A stretch of 64,000 nucleotides of DNA from Caldilinea sp. CFX5 (GTDB lineage Bacteria > Chloroflexota > Anaerolineae > Caldilineales > Caldilineaceae), in NCBI GenBank assembly GCA_021405325.1, contig QWII01000006.1, positions 62,001-126,000 of the forward strand, given 5' to 3'. This document shows, piece after piece, positions 18,801 to 26,914 of this stretch. Under the pieces are notes generated by a model that was not told the DNA's origin, made no database searches, and saw nothing but the letters and a program-made list of their open reading frames with translations. Both the position numbers and the translations under genes were made by a program. Each line of letters opens with the position of its first letter. Position 1 is the stretch's first letter.

Positions 18801-19936
18801 ACAATGAGGGGATAGCCGGCAAAGGCGGCAATCCCTTCGCGCTGCGCCCAGGAGCGATCACTAATGTGCGCGAGCGATAAGAGATCATTGGTGACATGGG
18901 GCAACCGTTGTTGCGCAATTTGACCAATGATGAATTGACCGACCGCAATGCGGCTGTGGGAACCGTCCAGGTGCGTGTACAAACCGGCGCTCGCCTGTAA
19001 TTCGAGGAGTTGACTCGCGCGGTTGAAGGTCCAAATCCGGACAAAGGCGGCGTCAAGGTGCATCACGACCGCTTCGGCGCACTTTTGTAAAATGACCGGC
19101 AACGCATTACTTTGGGCCAGCAATGTACCCACCTCAGCACGTAAGGTGTCAAGTCGCATCCGCTCGGCCTGCAACATCTGCTCTTGTTTGTAGGCCGTAA
19201 TATCCGTGACGACCCCGTCAAACCGGCGTGGTCGTCCGGCAGCATCGCGCACCAAGAGCGAACGCTGCAACAGCCAGCGCATTGTGCCATCGGGGCGGAT
19301 AATGCGAAATTCGATCTGCTTTGTACCTGTTGTCTCAAGGAGTTCATAGGCTTCCAACACGAGGGGGAGGTCGGCTGGATAGATGATCTCGCGCCATAGA
19401 TTGTGGTTTTGCTGAAAGGCGGCAACTGGGCGTCCATAGATTTGCTCGATGGCGGGGCTGATATAATGATAATGGCCCTGATCATAGTCGGTGGACCAAA
19501 CCACCACATCCAAGCGAGCCAGCAAGTCTTGCATCAATTCCTGATTGGCTTGTAATGCAGCTTCCGCTTGTTCGTGTTTTTGCCGTTGCGCCGCCAATTG
19601 TTCGGCCATCTGATTAAAGGCGGCGCCAATGGCGACAAATTCATCGGCGCCGGATAGGGTGACGCGCGTTGTTAAGTCACCCTGAGCAAACTGATTGACG
19701 ATCCCGATCAAATGGTCCACGCGTCGGTTAACGGCGATGTAAAAAATGGCAAAGATCCCAACCGCCAACGCCGAGAGCGTACCTACGGCTAAGATAAAGT
19801 TATACCAACTGCCTTCTTGCTGGCGGTGAAAGGCAAAAAGGAAAATGGTTAGTGCAAGCGAATAGACGATCCAAAACAAGGGTAGCCAATACCAAAGCGG
19901 AAAATAAAATTGTCGTCGGTCTAGAAAACGGATCAT
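15854..19936 (-). CDS. Multi-PAS/GAF transmembrane sensor histidine kinase (HisKA_2)
   Basis: 1360 aa membrane sensor. Two N-terminal helices (about 15-35 and 43-67), a HAMP linker (about 68-122) and coiled coil precede a PAS (about 150-270), a GAF (about 285-430) and six further PAS domains (about 435-1180). The transmitter begins at LKEVHHRVKNNLQIITSLL (about 1190-1208), the HisKA_2 phospho-His motif. HATPase follows with NELVSNAIKYAFPDE and DNGVGLP. Two adjacent PAS domains are near copies of each other (QVGGWELDFVTNQLFWTAE and HVGGWELDYMTNKLYWTDE), a clear internal duplication. The periplasmic loop between the two helices is almost absent, so sensing is likely cytoplasmic or within the membrane. 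Probable partner is the hybrid kinase downstream. Confidence 0.92.
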   Translation of the reverse strand: MIRFLDRRQFYFPLWYWLPLFWIVYSLALTIFLFAFHRQQEGSWYNFILAVGTLSALAVGIFAIFYIAVNRRVDHLIGIVNQFAQGDLTTRVTLSGADEFVAIGAAFNQMAEQLAAQRQKHEQAEAALQANQELMQDLLARLDVVVWSTDYDQGHYHYISPAIEQIYGRPVAAFQQNHNLWREIIYPADLPLVLEAYELLETTGTKQIEFRIIRPDGTMRWLLQRSLLVRDAAGRPRRFDGVVTDITAYKQEQMLQAERMRLDTLRAEVGTLLAQSNALPVILQKCAEAVVMHLDAAFVRIWTFNRASQLLELQASAGLYTHLDGSHSRIAVGQFIIGQIAQQRLPHVTNDLLSLAHISDRSWAQREGIAAFAGYPLIVESEVVGVIAAFVRQPFSLAVLDNLAFVAGGLAQLIERKQTEAALQASEERFRLAIEGARNGVWDWNVTTGEIVANEQWAALLGYKLQEIKPHIDLWNQLIHPDDIAIVDAAFNAYVAGHLSHYECEHRVYTKSGEWKWVLDRAQIVSRDADGHVLRVTGIIEDIHARKQAELVLQNFFRLSLDLLCIADINGYFRYVNPAFEQTLGIAKADLLAKPFFTFIHPNDVAATQAQVTRLANGQEVIDFENRYQHKDGSYRWLSWRAAAMTDSGLLYAVARDITEQKRQHQLVEQTHVAAQVGGWELDFVTNQLFWTAETYRIHDTTPADYQPTVESAIAFYTPESIPIVNEAVHRAMRDGTPWDFELELITARQRRIWVHAVGKVEIEEGRAIRAYGSFQDITERKRLALLMEQTHRAAHVGGWELDYMTNKLYWTDETYRIHDTTPARYQPTIETAIGFYAPESAPVIAAAVQHGIAAGEPWDLELEMITAQQRRIWVHTVGEIQLAHGRPVKASGSIQDITTRKATEAALRQSEARNRAILDALPDAVFVTDKEGLLLDTLSKDAGVYDMPVHQFLGKPVDEVLPPPVGQRIRTTIDEAAKGVRQVIEYPLTLQGVEHYFEARLVALDSDKVLTIVRDITEQKQAEAERFIRKIAEAVPHTMYVYDLDEERYVYINHQARQNFGYSPDEIMGMGAAFFTNHLHHDDITRFPELLARWHGAGDGQVFETEYQLRHRNGEWRWFAGRDTIFHRNFDGRVRQIIGTAHDITEYKRAQQQILAALKEKEALLKEVHHRVKNNLQIITSLLNLQAAQIKDTTVLQIFIETKNRVRSMALLHETLYSTENLARIDFARYVDSLCAHLFRSYGVDPQRIGLQTAIAGGTLDLDQAIPCGLIINELVSNAIKYAFPDERTGTVWVALQPYTAHQYQLCVRDNGVGLPVALDLIRTESLGLRLVHDLTLQLNGELTVTRTAGAAFTILFER

Positions 19937-20351
19937 GAATGCATTCTCGTCTTTTTATACACGCGCCGTAACGACCTAGCGCCTAGCCGGTCTATGGGCC
20001 GATGGCCTGACCGCCGGTCACGAACCGGCGCGGCGAAGGCATCATCGTTACCTTTCGCATAACATTACGTCATTTGTCTTAATGAATAGTATATGCTGCA
20101 TAACATAAAATTACCATACGCTTTTTGACTGGTTTTCGTTTTCACCACACATTCACCCCATGTTCACCACACGTTGGGCTAGACGCATGACGCTTGACGA
20201 CGCCTTGTTGCTGCTGGTATGATTAGAGTCATCCCGACCATGCGATCGCGATCATATTCCGCTCTTGCCTAAATCCGTTGTTGGGTTTGTGCGGCCCCCA
20301 TTCTAATGATTTCTTATCTATCGCCCCCAACCGAGTAAAGGAAAGTATGAT
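19937..20351. other. 415-base divergent intergenic region
   Basis: Separates the minus-strand kinase operon from the plus-strand SDR. It holds a GC-rich imperfect inverted stretch (about 19985-20035) with the CCGGTCACGAACCGG word, an AT-rich part (about 20055-20115), and three spaced TTCACC-type direct repeats at about 20143-20178 that could bind a response regulator. No ORF or RNA gene was recognised. Confidence 0.4.
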
Positions 20352-21158
20352 ATGACAGACCCGGTATTAACCACGAAACCAATTTTAGATCGCTTTCGCC
20401 TGGATGGTCGCGTCGCCCTGGTGACAGGGGCGGGACAGGGCATTGGCCGCGGCTATGCACATGGGCTAGGGGAAGCGGGCGCCGCGGTGGCGGTGGTCGA
20501 TCTCGTCGCCGAGCGAGCGGAGACGGTGGCCCATGAGTTGACCCAAAAGAGCATCGCCGCCATTGCCCTCACCGCCGATGTGACCAACGAGGAGCAGGTG
20601 GCAGCGATGGTGGCGGCGGTACTGAAAAAGTGGGGCAAACTGACCATCGGCGTCAACAATGCCGGCATCGGCCTCTGGCATGATTCGGAGACGATGACGC
20701 TGGAACAGTGGCGCCGGGTCATCGACCTTGATCTTACCTCGGTCTGGCTCTGCGCTAAACATGAAGCGCTGGCAATGTTGCCCACTGGTTACGGCAAGAT
20801 CATCAGCACAGCCTCCATGTCCGGCAGCATTGTCAACACGCCGCAAAATCAGGCCGCCTACAACGCCGCCAAAGCCGGTGTGATCCACCTCACCCGCAGC
20901 CTGGCTGCCGAATGGGCCAAACGCGGCATTCGTGTCAACTGTATCAGCCCCGGCTACACGCGCACACTCCTGGTCGATGATCTGCTCAAAACGCCCGAAG
21001 GGCAACAGGTCATGCCGATCTGGATGGGGATGACGCCCATGGGGCGTATGGCCGAAGTGACTGAGTTGCAGGGCGCCGTGGTCTACCTGGCCGCCGAGGC
21101 CTCTGATTTTATGACCGGCCACGATCTCGTCGTCGATGGCGGCTATTGTACATGGTGA
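20352..21158 (+). CDS. Short-chain dehydrogenase/reductase (SDR)
   Basis: 268 aa NAD(P)-dependent oxidoreductase of the classical SDR type. Cofactor motif [13 protein letters not shown] lies near residue 25, NNAG near residue 100, catalytic Ser in STASMSGS near residue 155, and Tyr/Lys in YNAAKAGV near residue 175. The C-terminal [13 protein letters not shown] is standard. An acidic residue (VVDLVAER) at the end of the second strand suggests NAD(H) preference. Likely a polyol or sugar-alcohol dehydrogenase or a 3-oxoacyl reductase; sequence alone does not decide. It is transcribed away from the kinase operon. Confidence 0.9.
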   Translation: MTDPVLTTKPILDRFRLDGRVALVTGAGQGIGRGYAHGLGEAGAAVAVVDLVAERAETVAHELTQKSIAAIALTADVTNEEQVAAMVAAVLKKWGKLTIGVNNAGIGLWHDSETMTLEQWRRVIDLDLTSVWLCAKHEALAMLPTGYGKIISTASMSGSIVNTPQNQAAYNAAKAGVIHLTRSLAAEWAKRGIRVNCISPGYTRTLLVDDLLKTPEGQQVMPIWMGMTPMGRMAEVTELQGAVVYLAAEASDFMTGHDLVVDGGYCTW

Positions 21159-21324
21159 TTAGGTAATTAGGTGTATCTATAAGTTTTAACGTAAAGACGA
21201 ATTTTCAAAATTGGTCTAAACCGGTTGTCGAATTTATCTCCTCCCATTCGTCATTAGGATGTAGTGGATTTCTGTCACCCCAATCGCCAATTTGGCAGCA
21301 CATTTCAGAAGAGGAGACGAAAAA

Positions 21325-21678
21325 ATGCGTTACATGCTCTTGATCTACGGCGATGAAAGTCGCGGCGCCAATATGACCGAAGAAGAGGGCAACGCCATCA
21401 TGGCCGCCTACTATGCCTATGGCGCCGAAGCCACCGCCGCTGGCATCCACCTCAGCAGCGAAGCGCTCTATGAAACAGCCCAGGCCAAAACCGTGCGCGT
21501 GCGCAATGGCAAAACGTTGGTCACGGATGGCCCTTTTGCCGAAACGAAAGAACAATTGGGCGGTTTCTATGAACTCCAGTGTCAAGATTTAGACGAAGCG
21601 ATCCTCTGGGCAGGCAAGTGTCCGGGGATCCATCATGGCGCCATTGAGATTCGCCCGATTGTGGATCATGAAGGGTAA
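21325..21678 (+). CDS. YCII-domain protein (DGPF family), copy 1
   Basis: 117 aa small protein with the YCII/DGPF fold: MRYMLLIYGDES at the start and TDGPFAETKEQLGGFYELQ in the middle, then EIRPIV at the end. Start is fixed by GAGGAGACG before ATG 21325. Function of the family is unsettled; such genes often neighbour ECF sigma factors, which are not present here. A close paralogue follows 78 bases later, so this is a tandem duplication. Confidence 0.85.
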   Translation: MRYMLLIYGDESRGANMTEEEGNAIMAAYYAYGAEATAAGIHLSSEALYETAQAKTVRVRNGKTLVTDGPFAETKEQLGGFYELQCQDLDEAILWAGKCPGIHHGAIEIRPIVDHEG

Positions 21679-21724
21679 AGGTAGACAGGTACACAGGTAG
21701 ATAGGTAGATAGGTAGATAGGTGC
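21679..21724. repeat. Tandem AGGTAGAT-type repeat
   Basis: Several units of 8 bases (GATAGGTA and variants) fill most of the gap between the two YCII genes. There is no complementary arm, unlike the related palindrome at 33724-33780. Confidence 0.75.
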
Positions 21725-21756
21725 ATTGGAAGGGTCGAACAACAAGGAGCGATGGT

Positions 21757-22107
21757 ATGAAATATATGTTTCTGATCTATACGGAAGAGAGCAGCGAAAG
21801 CCAGATGAGTGCGACTGAACGGGAGGCCATGATGGCCGAATATTTTGCCTTCACCAGGGAAGCCGGCGATCACGGCGTTTTGGTGGCCGGCGATGAACTA
21901 AAGCCAACCGGCACGGCCACCACCCTGCGCTTGCGCAACAACCAATTTGCCACCACCGATGGACCTTTTGCCGAAACCAAAGAACAATTGGGCGGCTTCT
22001 ATATCTTGGAATGTCAGGATATGGACGAAGCAGTTGGTTGGGCCGCCAAAATTCCCGGCGCCAAACATGGCTCCATTGAAGTGCGCCCGATTGTTAACTT
22101 CGGGTAA
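21757..22107 (+). CDS. YCII-domain protein (DGPF family), copy 2
   Basis: 116 aa paralogue of the preceding gene. It shares the DGPFAETKEQLGGFY core and the EVRPIV end, but the first half differs (EESSESQMSATEREAMMAEYF). AAGGAGC precedes ATG 21757; an in-frame ATG at 21721 would translate repeat sequence. Probably co-transcribed with its neighbours and with the DinB gene that follows. Confidence 0.85.
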   Translation: MKYMFLIYTEESSESQMSATEREAMMAEYFAFTREAGDHGVLVAGDELKPTGTATTLRLRNNQFATTDGPFAETKEQLGGFYILECQDMDEAVGWAAKIPGAKHGSIEVRPIVNFG

Positions 22108-22233
22108 CGCAGCCGGCAACGCACCAAAGATCGCAACGTTCGCTCCCGGCGAGTCCGTGACTCGCTCCAGCCTGTTGTGATCACCAACTCACCGGGAGTA
22201 AATAAGCCATTACCACGAAGAAAGGGAAGCGTT

Positions 22234-22710
22234 ATGGACAATCTGGAATTGGTACAAACGCTACAGCGCCATAACTATGTGATCAAACGTCAGACCGATG
22301 GCCTGACGCACGAACAAAGCTTGCTCCAGCCTGCCATGCGCGGCAACTGTATGAACTGGGTTTTGGGCCACCTGCTCGAAGGGCGCAATGGGATTTTGCA
22401 ACAATTGGATCAGCCGATTGTTTTGCCGGCGCCGGACGATGAGTTCTATAAACGCGAGTCGGCGCCGATTACTCCCACTTCCCCAGCCGTCCCGCTGCAA
22501 ACACTCCTGGCCGGCCTTGATGAAGCGCTGGTGCGTATTGAGCAAAGTTTGCAGAGTATCGCCGAGGAGAAGATGGCGACCATTATCAACGAGGAACGCC
22601 AAACCACCCGGCGCGCCAGCATCAGCTTTAGCGTCTGGCATGAGGCGTACCACCTGGGGCAACTCGAATATCTCCGCCAATTGACCGGCGTCAACGACAA
22701 AGTGATCTAA
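22234..22710 (+). CDS. DinB-family protein
   Basis: 158 aa four-helix-bundle protein. Three His of the expected metal site are visible: near residue 48 (NWVLGHLLEGRNG), and the pair in SVWHEAYHLGQLEYLRQ near residues 135-145. DinB proteins bind a divalent metal; some are thiol-dependent transferases. AAAGGGA precedes ATG 22234, preferred over the in-frame ATG at 22177. Often found with YCII genes as here; substrate unknown. Confidence 0.85.
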   Translation: MDNLELVQTLQRHNYVIKRQTDGLTHEQSLLQPAMRGNCMNWVLGHLLEGRNGILQQLDQPIVLPAPDDEFYKRESAPITPTSPAVPLQTLLAGLDEALVRIEQSLQSIAEEKMATIINEERQTTRRASISFSVWHEAYHLGQLEYLRQLTGVNDKVI

Positions 22711-22737
22711 TAGATAAAGCAAGTAAAAGTCGGATGT

Positions 22738-22770
22738 AGAGCGTTAGGGTCTCGAAGAGCCTAACGCTCT
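22738..22770. repeat. Small intergenic hairpin after dinB-like gene
   Basis: Perfect 11-bp arms 22738-22748 and 22760-22770 around an 11-base loop. It follows the stop codon at short distance and may end or protect the transcript; no T-run follows. The rest of the gap to 22978 shows nothing recognisable. Confidence 0.6.
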
Positions 22771-22977
22771 GTACCAGGTCGACAACCAGATCAGCGCTAC
22801 CCTGTCCGCTCATGATTGCCCTTTGTTTTCTCCGACCACCCTCGCTAAAACCCAAGCCGACTTGACCAAAGTAACTTCCCCTCAGTACAATGAACAACAT
22901 ATTACCTCGTTGTCCGATAACGCCAATCCCAAGAATGTAGTACAATAGCATCAATGTTTGCGAAGGGGGGAGCGGGA

Positions 22978-23733
22978 ATGCAAGCCTATGGCCCTGGCTT
23001 TGCCCAGGTGTACAACAAACGGTGGATCGGCTTTGCCCGGCAGGTAGCGCCCTTCCTGCTGGAATTCTATGGACATCAACCCCTGGCCCAAACCAATCGA
23101 CTTGTGCTGGATCTCTGCTGCGGCACAGGGCAAGTGGCGCGCTATTTTCTGGAACGGGGCTATCAGGTGGTTGGACTGGATCTCTCGGCAGCGATGCTCC
23201 ACTATGCCAGAGAGAACACCCAGCCTTATGTGGCAACGGGGCAAGCGCGCTTTGTCCAGGCTGACGCCGCCAATTTCACCCTGCCCGACCGCTTTGGGCT
23301 GGTGATCTCGACCTTTGACGCGCTCAACCATCTGCCCGATTTGACCGCGTTACGGCAATGCTTTGCGGCCGTGGCGGCGGTCTGTGACGGCTATTTTCTC
23401 TTTGATCTAAACACGCGCGTCGGCTTACGCCGCTGGAACAGCATCGAAGTAGACGACAGCCGCGATGACATGACGGTGGTCAACCACGGCATCTACGATG
23501 TCACCAGTGATCGGGCCTGGCTCAAAGTAACCGGCTTTCTCCGCAACGCGGATGGTCTCTATGAGCGCTTTGAGCAGACCGTCTATAACACCATCTTTGC
23601 CATGAATGATGTCAAGACGGCTCTCCTGGAAACCGGCTGGCGGGAAGCCTATTTTGCCCGTCTGCAAGATCTCAAAACGCCGCTGACCGACCCCGAACAG
23701 GAAGGGCGGGTGTTTATTGTGGCGCAAAAGTAG
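22978..23733 (+). CDS. Class I SAM-dependent methyltransferase
   Basis: 251 aa methyltransferase. Motif I is LVLDLCCGTGQVARYFLERG (about residues 41-60), motif II VVGLDLSAAMLHYAREN follows, and motif IV FGLVISTFDALNHL lies near residue 110. The C-terminal half resembles the D6/Methyltransf_25 group acting on small molecules. A GGGGGGAGCGGG ribosome site sits just before ATG 22978; an in-frame ATG at 22954 is less likely. It is followed by a large palindrome and the alcohol dehydrogenase gene; the substrate is unknown. Confidence 0.88.
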   Translation: MQAYGPGFAQVYNKRWIGFARQVAPFLLEFYGHQPLAQTNRLVLDLCCGTGQVARYFLERGYQVVGLDLSAAMLHYARENTQPYVATGQARFVQADAANFTLPDRFGLVISTFDALNHLPDLTALRQCFAAVAAVCDGYFLFDLNTRVGLRRWNSIEVDDSRDDMTVVNHGIYDVTSDRAWLKVTGFLRNADGLYERFEQTVYNTIFAMNDVKTALLETGWREAYFARLQDLKTPLTDPEQEGRVFIVAQK

Positions 23734-23737
23734 CGGA

Positions 23738-23815
23738 ATAGCGGCGCGGATTCAGCTAACACGGATCACCTATCTACCCTGCCGCAGTCGGCGTTAGCTG
23801 AATCCGCGCCGCTAT
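23738..23815. repeat. Intergenic inverted repeat, perfect 23-bp arms
   Basis: Arms 23738-23760 and 23793-23815 are perfectly complementary around a 32-base loop. The element begins within four bases of the methyltransferase stop. There is no T-tract. Downstream, 23837-23872 carries tandem GACCAA words similar to those at 23-53. Confidence 0.9.
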
Positions 23816-23895
23816 CCTCCCACGGCAAGCCCAAATGACCAATCGACTAATTGACCAAATGACCAATCGACCACACGACAAAGGACAACACGACC

Positions 23896-24963
23896 ATGAA
23901 AGCAGCCCTCTGGTATGCTCGCAACGACATTCGGATTGAAACCGTCCCCGCCCCCACCGCGCCCGGCCCCGGCGAGGTGATCATCAAAGTCGGCGCCTGT
24001 GGCATCTGTGGCACCGATCTGGAAGAGTATCGCGCCGGCCCCTTGTTTATTCCCGTCAATGAACCGAACCCGCTCACCGGCAGCAAGGCGCCGCTGATCC
24101 TGGGTCATGAATTTGCCGGCGAAGTGATGGCGGTCGGCAAAGGCGTGACCACTTTTAAGGTGGGCGATCACCTGGCGCCTGATGTGTTGCTCTACTGTGG
24201 CGAATGTTTCTGGTGCCAACGCCATCAGGTGACGCTCTGTGACAAATTGGCCGCGCTGGGCTTGATGGGCGACGGTGGTCTGGCGGAATATTGCAAACTG
24301 CCGGTCAACATGGCGATTCGCGTACCCAATGGCCTGTCTGATGACCATGCGGCCATGGCCGAACCGCTTTCGGTGGCCGTGCGTGCGGTGCGCCGTGGTC
24401 GCCTGGCGCCAGGCGAAACTGTCGTCGTCTTTGGCGGCGGCACCATTGGTCTCTTTTGTCTTCAGGTGGCGCGGGCCGCCGGCGCCGGGGAAGTCTTTGT
24501 CGTTGAGCCGCTGGCCAATCGGCGGGCGTTGGCCCTGCAATTGGGCGCCAGCGCTGTGATCGATCCACTGGCCGTCGACCCCGTCGAACAATTGCGCCAG
24601 TGGACACGGGGCGTCGGGCCGGATCTGGTCTTGGAAGCATCGGGCGGGGTCAAGGTGACGCCGGTGGCGATCCATGCTGCGCGCAAAGCCGGTCGGATTG
24701 TTCTGGTGGGCCTGCCCGTGGCGCCGACCAACTTTAACTTTTTCGATGTGGTCGCCACCGAAAAAGAGATCATCGGCTCCCTCAGCCATGTCTATGACGA
24801 AGACTATGCCGCCGCCGTGCGCTGGCTGGGTGACGGGCGCATTCTGGCCGAACCGCTCATCTCTGCCCGCATCCCCCTGGAACGGCTCCTCACCGACGGG
24901 CTGGATCGCCTGGAGCAACGCGCCACCGAAACGCTGAAGGTGATTGTCAAGCCACATGGGTGA
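23896..24963 (+). CDS. Zinc-dependent alcohol/polyol dehydrogenase (MDR family)
   Basis: 355 aa medium-chain dehydrogenase. Catalytic zinc ligands are in CGICGTDLEEY (about residue 38) and GHEFAGE (about 70). The structural zinc site is CGECFWCQRHQVTLC (about 101-115), with four Cys. The Rossmann motif is VFGGGTIGLFCLQ near residue 180. Overall it is closest to 2,3-butanediol/sorbitol/threonine dehydrogenase types. It oxidises a secondary alcohol or polyol with NAD(P); the neighbours suggest a sugar alcohol. Confidence 0.9.
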   Translation: MKAALWYARNDIRIETVPAPTAPGPGEVIIKVGACGICGTDLEEYRAGPLFIPVNEPNPLTGSKAPLILGHEFAGEVMAVGKGVTTFKVGDHLAPDVLLYCGECFWCQRHQVTLCDKLAALGLMGDGGLAEYCKLPVNMAIRVPNGLSDDHAAMAEPLSVAVRAVRRGRLAPGETVVVFGGGTIGLFCLQVARAAGAGEVFVVEPLANRRALALQLGASAVIDPLAVDPVEQLRQWTRGVGPDLVLEASGGVKVTPVAIHAARKAGRIVLVGLPVAPTNFNFFDVVATEKEIIGSLSHVYDEDYAAAVRWLGDGRILAEPLISARIPLERLLTDGLDRLEQRATETLKVIVKPHG

Positions 24964-25098
24964 TAGGGATCGTCCGTCCCGACGGGACAAAATCAGCTTG
25001 ACAAGCGAACAGCGCTATTGGAACGCTTCTACTTATCTGTGTTCACTTTTATAATGATACTGGAACCGCGTTGCGGTAAGTAGAAGAAAGGATAGCTC

Positions 25099-26472
25099 AT
25101 GAAAACAATACTCCTTCCGCGTAGTGTGCTTGGGGCATGTCTTGGGTTCGTCATGGTGGTGGCTGGGTGCGTCTTGCCGCCGCCAGCCCAGCCAGCGCCA
25201 CAAACACCGACGGCGACAGCCGTTGCTGCGACCGGCGCCGTGACCACTACCGCCGCGACCACTGATCGCACCCTTGTACCGACGGCAACCGCCGCCACAA
25301 CAGAGGGGAATACCGCGGCGCCGGCGCTGCCCCCGGCCGATGAAGCCAGCGCGCGCCTGCAACTGCCTGAAGGCTTTGTTGTACGCATCTTTGCCGAAGG
25401 CTTGGGCACGCCACGCTTGATGACCGTAGGGCCGGATGGCCTGCTCTATGTGGCCGACATTGACGGCAATCGTCTGCTCCGCCTGCCCGACGCCGATAAC
25501 GATGGTCTGGCCGATGAAGTCGTGGTGATTGCCGCGGATCTGCCGCTGGTGCATAACGCCGAATGGTTTGAGGGCTGGCTCTATGTGGCCGAAGGCAGCC
25601 AGATCGAGCGGCTGCGCGATGCTGATGGCGACGGCGAATTTGAAACACGTGAACTGGTGACAGACAACATTCCCGGTCCGGTCCGCCATCGCACCCGCAC
25701 GTTACACTTTGGCCCCGACGGCAAGCTCTATGTCACCGCCGGTTCCAGCGGCAACAACGAGCCGGAGAGCGATCCCCGGCGCGCCGCCATGTTGCGTTTC
25801 AACCCGGATGGCTCCATCCCCGCCGATAACCCTTTTATTGACGCCTTGAACGACCAGCGGCATCCGATCTGGGCCGAAGGGTTGCGTAACAGCGTTGATT
25901 TTCTCTTCCTGCCCGATGGCCGGCTCTGGGCCAATCATAACGGCAGCGACATGTTGGGTGATGATCTACCGCCCGAAGAGATTGTGATCGAAGTGGAAAA
26001 GGGGGGCCATTATGGCTGGCCCTACTGTTATACCCCCACCTTGGGCGCCACGCCCCCCGGTACAACGGAAGTGCGTGATGAACGCGTTGACCTGGCCCCC
26101 GCCATCCTCAGCAATTGCGACCAAGCCACGCCGGCGCGCTTTACGGATCTGGCGCACCAGGCGCCGCTGGGCATGGTGCAATACAACGCCACGGCCTTCC
26201 CGACAGACTATCAGGGCAATCTCTTTGTCGCCTATCATGGCTCCTGGAATAGCACCGAGCCGCGTGATTGCAAGGTGCAGATGATCGTTGTCCAAGACGG
26301 CGCGCCGGTTGCAAGTCAGCCCTTTCTCACCGGTTTCCGTGACAGCGAAAGCGAAAATTGCGGCAGCGCCTGGGGCCGACCAGCCGGCGTCGCTGTCGGC
26401 GTCAACGGCGAACTCTTTGTGAGCGATGACCAGAACGGCAATGTCTATCGTATCGTCTATGTAGGCGAATAA
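25099..26472 (+). CDS. PQQ-dependent sugar dehydrogenase-like lipoprotein (sorbosone/glucose dehydrogenase family)
   Basis: 457 aa secreted beta-propeller. A signal peptide with lipobox (VMVVAGCVL) precedes a Thr/Ala-rich linker to about residue 75. The catalytic propeller has the family signs: LQLPEGFVVRIFAEGLGTPRLM, then GWLYVAEGSQIERL, HFGPDGKLYVTAG near residue 210, and GGHYGWPYCY near residue 300. Members such as soluble aldose or L-sorbosone dehydrogenase bind PQQ and calcium. Whether this one binds PQQ is not certain. Probably oxidises sugars outside the membrane. AAAGGATAG precedes the ATG. The leader holds an inverted repeat (25026-25035 with 25077-25086) and a TATAAT at 25050-25055. 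Confidence 0.82.
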   Translation: MKTILLPRSVLGACLGFVMVVAGCVLPPPAQPAPQTPTATAVAATGAVTTTAATTDRTLVPTATAATTEGNTAAPALPPADEASARLQLPEGFVVRIFAEGLGTPRLMTVGPDGLLYVADIDGNRLLRLPDADNDGLADEVVVIAADLPLVHNAEWFEGWLYVAEGSQIERLRDADGDGEFETRELVTDNIPGPVRHRTRTLHFGPDGKLYVTAGSSGNNEPESDPRRAAMLRFNPDGSIPADNPFIDALNDQRHPIWAEGLRNSVDFLFLPDGRLWANHNGSDMLGDDLPPEEIVIEVEKGGHYGWPYCYTPTLGATPPGTTEVRDERVDLAPAILSNCDQATPARFTDLAHQAPLGMVQYNATAFPTDYQGNLFVAYHGSWNSTEPRDCKVQMIVVQDGAPVASQPFLTGFRDSESENCGSAWGRPAGVAVGVNGELFVSDDQNGNVYRIVYVGE

Positions 26473-26587
26473 CATTCGGATTGAACAGGTAATCGAACCG
26501 CACGAGGTGGGCGAGATGGTCGCCTTCGTGCTGAGTAACCGTGCCCTAGCCATCACCGGCGCCAATTATTGGTGGATGGCGGGGTGA
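26471..26587 (+). pseudogene. C-terminal relic of a short-chain dehydrogenase
   Basis: Directly after the sorbosone-type gene, the frame starting at 26471 reads through to a TGA at 26585. It encodes about 38 residues with EPHEVGEMVAFVLSNRALAI and TGANYWWMAG, which match the last ~35 residues of SDR enzymes (normally ending TGANYWVDGG). There is no start and no cofactor-binding part, so only the tail survives. The rest of the gap (26588-26830) has no gene that I recognise. Confidence 0.7.
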
Positions 26588-26830
26588 CAGCAATGCTGGT
26601 CAGTAAGGAACCATACGAAAGCGGCGCATTAGAAGGGTAGCTAAAGGGTGAAAGCACGCGCTTGTCCAACCTTATTATTTACTTAACTTTAATAGCATTT
26701 GGACAAAATTGACAGATTTGGTAAAGTAATTAACTCATCTTTGCAAACTATCAGTAAACTTGATGATAAACAATCTGTTACTATCGTAGTAAGCTAACCT
26801 CCGTCCCCGGAAAACTATGGCGTCTTTCCT

Positions 26831-26869
26831 TACCTCGGTTTGCTTTCTACCGTAGAGCAAACCGAGGTA
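26831..26869. repeat. Leader hairpin upstream of the hybrid kinase gene
   Basis: Perfect 14-bp arms 26831-26844 and 26856-26869 with an 11-base loop, ending about 45 bases before the kinase ATG. It could be an operator or an mRNA leader structure. Confidence 0.7.
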
Positions 26870-26914
26870 GGGTTAATTTCATTCAGCGGTTCCATCTAAT
26901 GAAACGGTATTGCG

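Noticed and set aside
23812..24990. 392-codon open frame opposite the alcohol dehydrogenase
   Set aside because: Antisense shadow; the plus-strand gene has all zinc ligands and a Rossmann motif.
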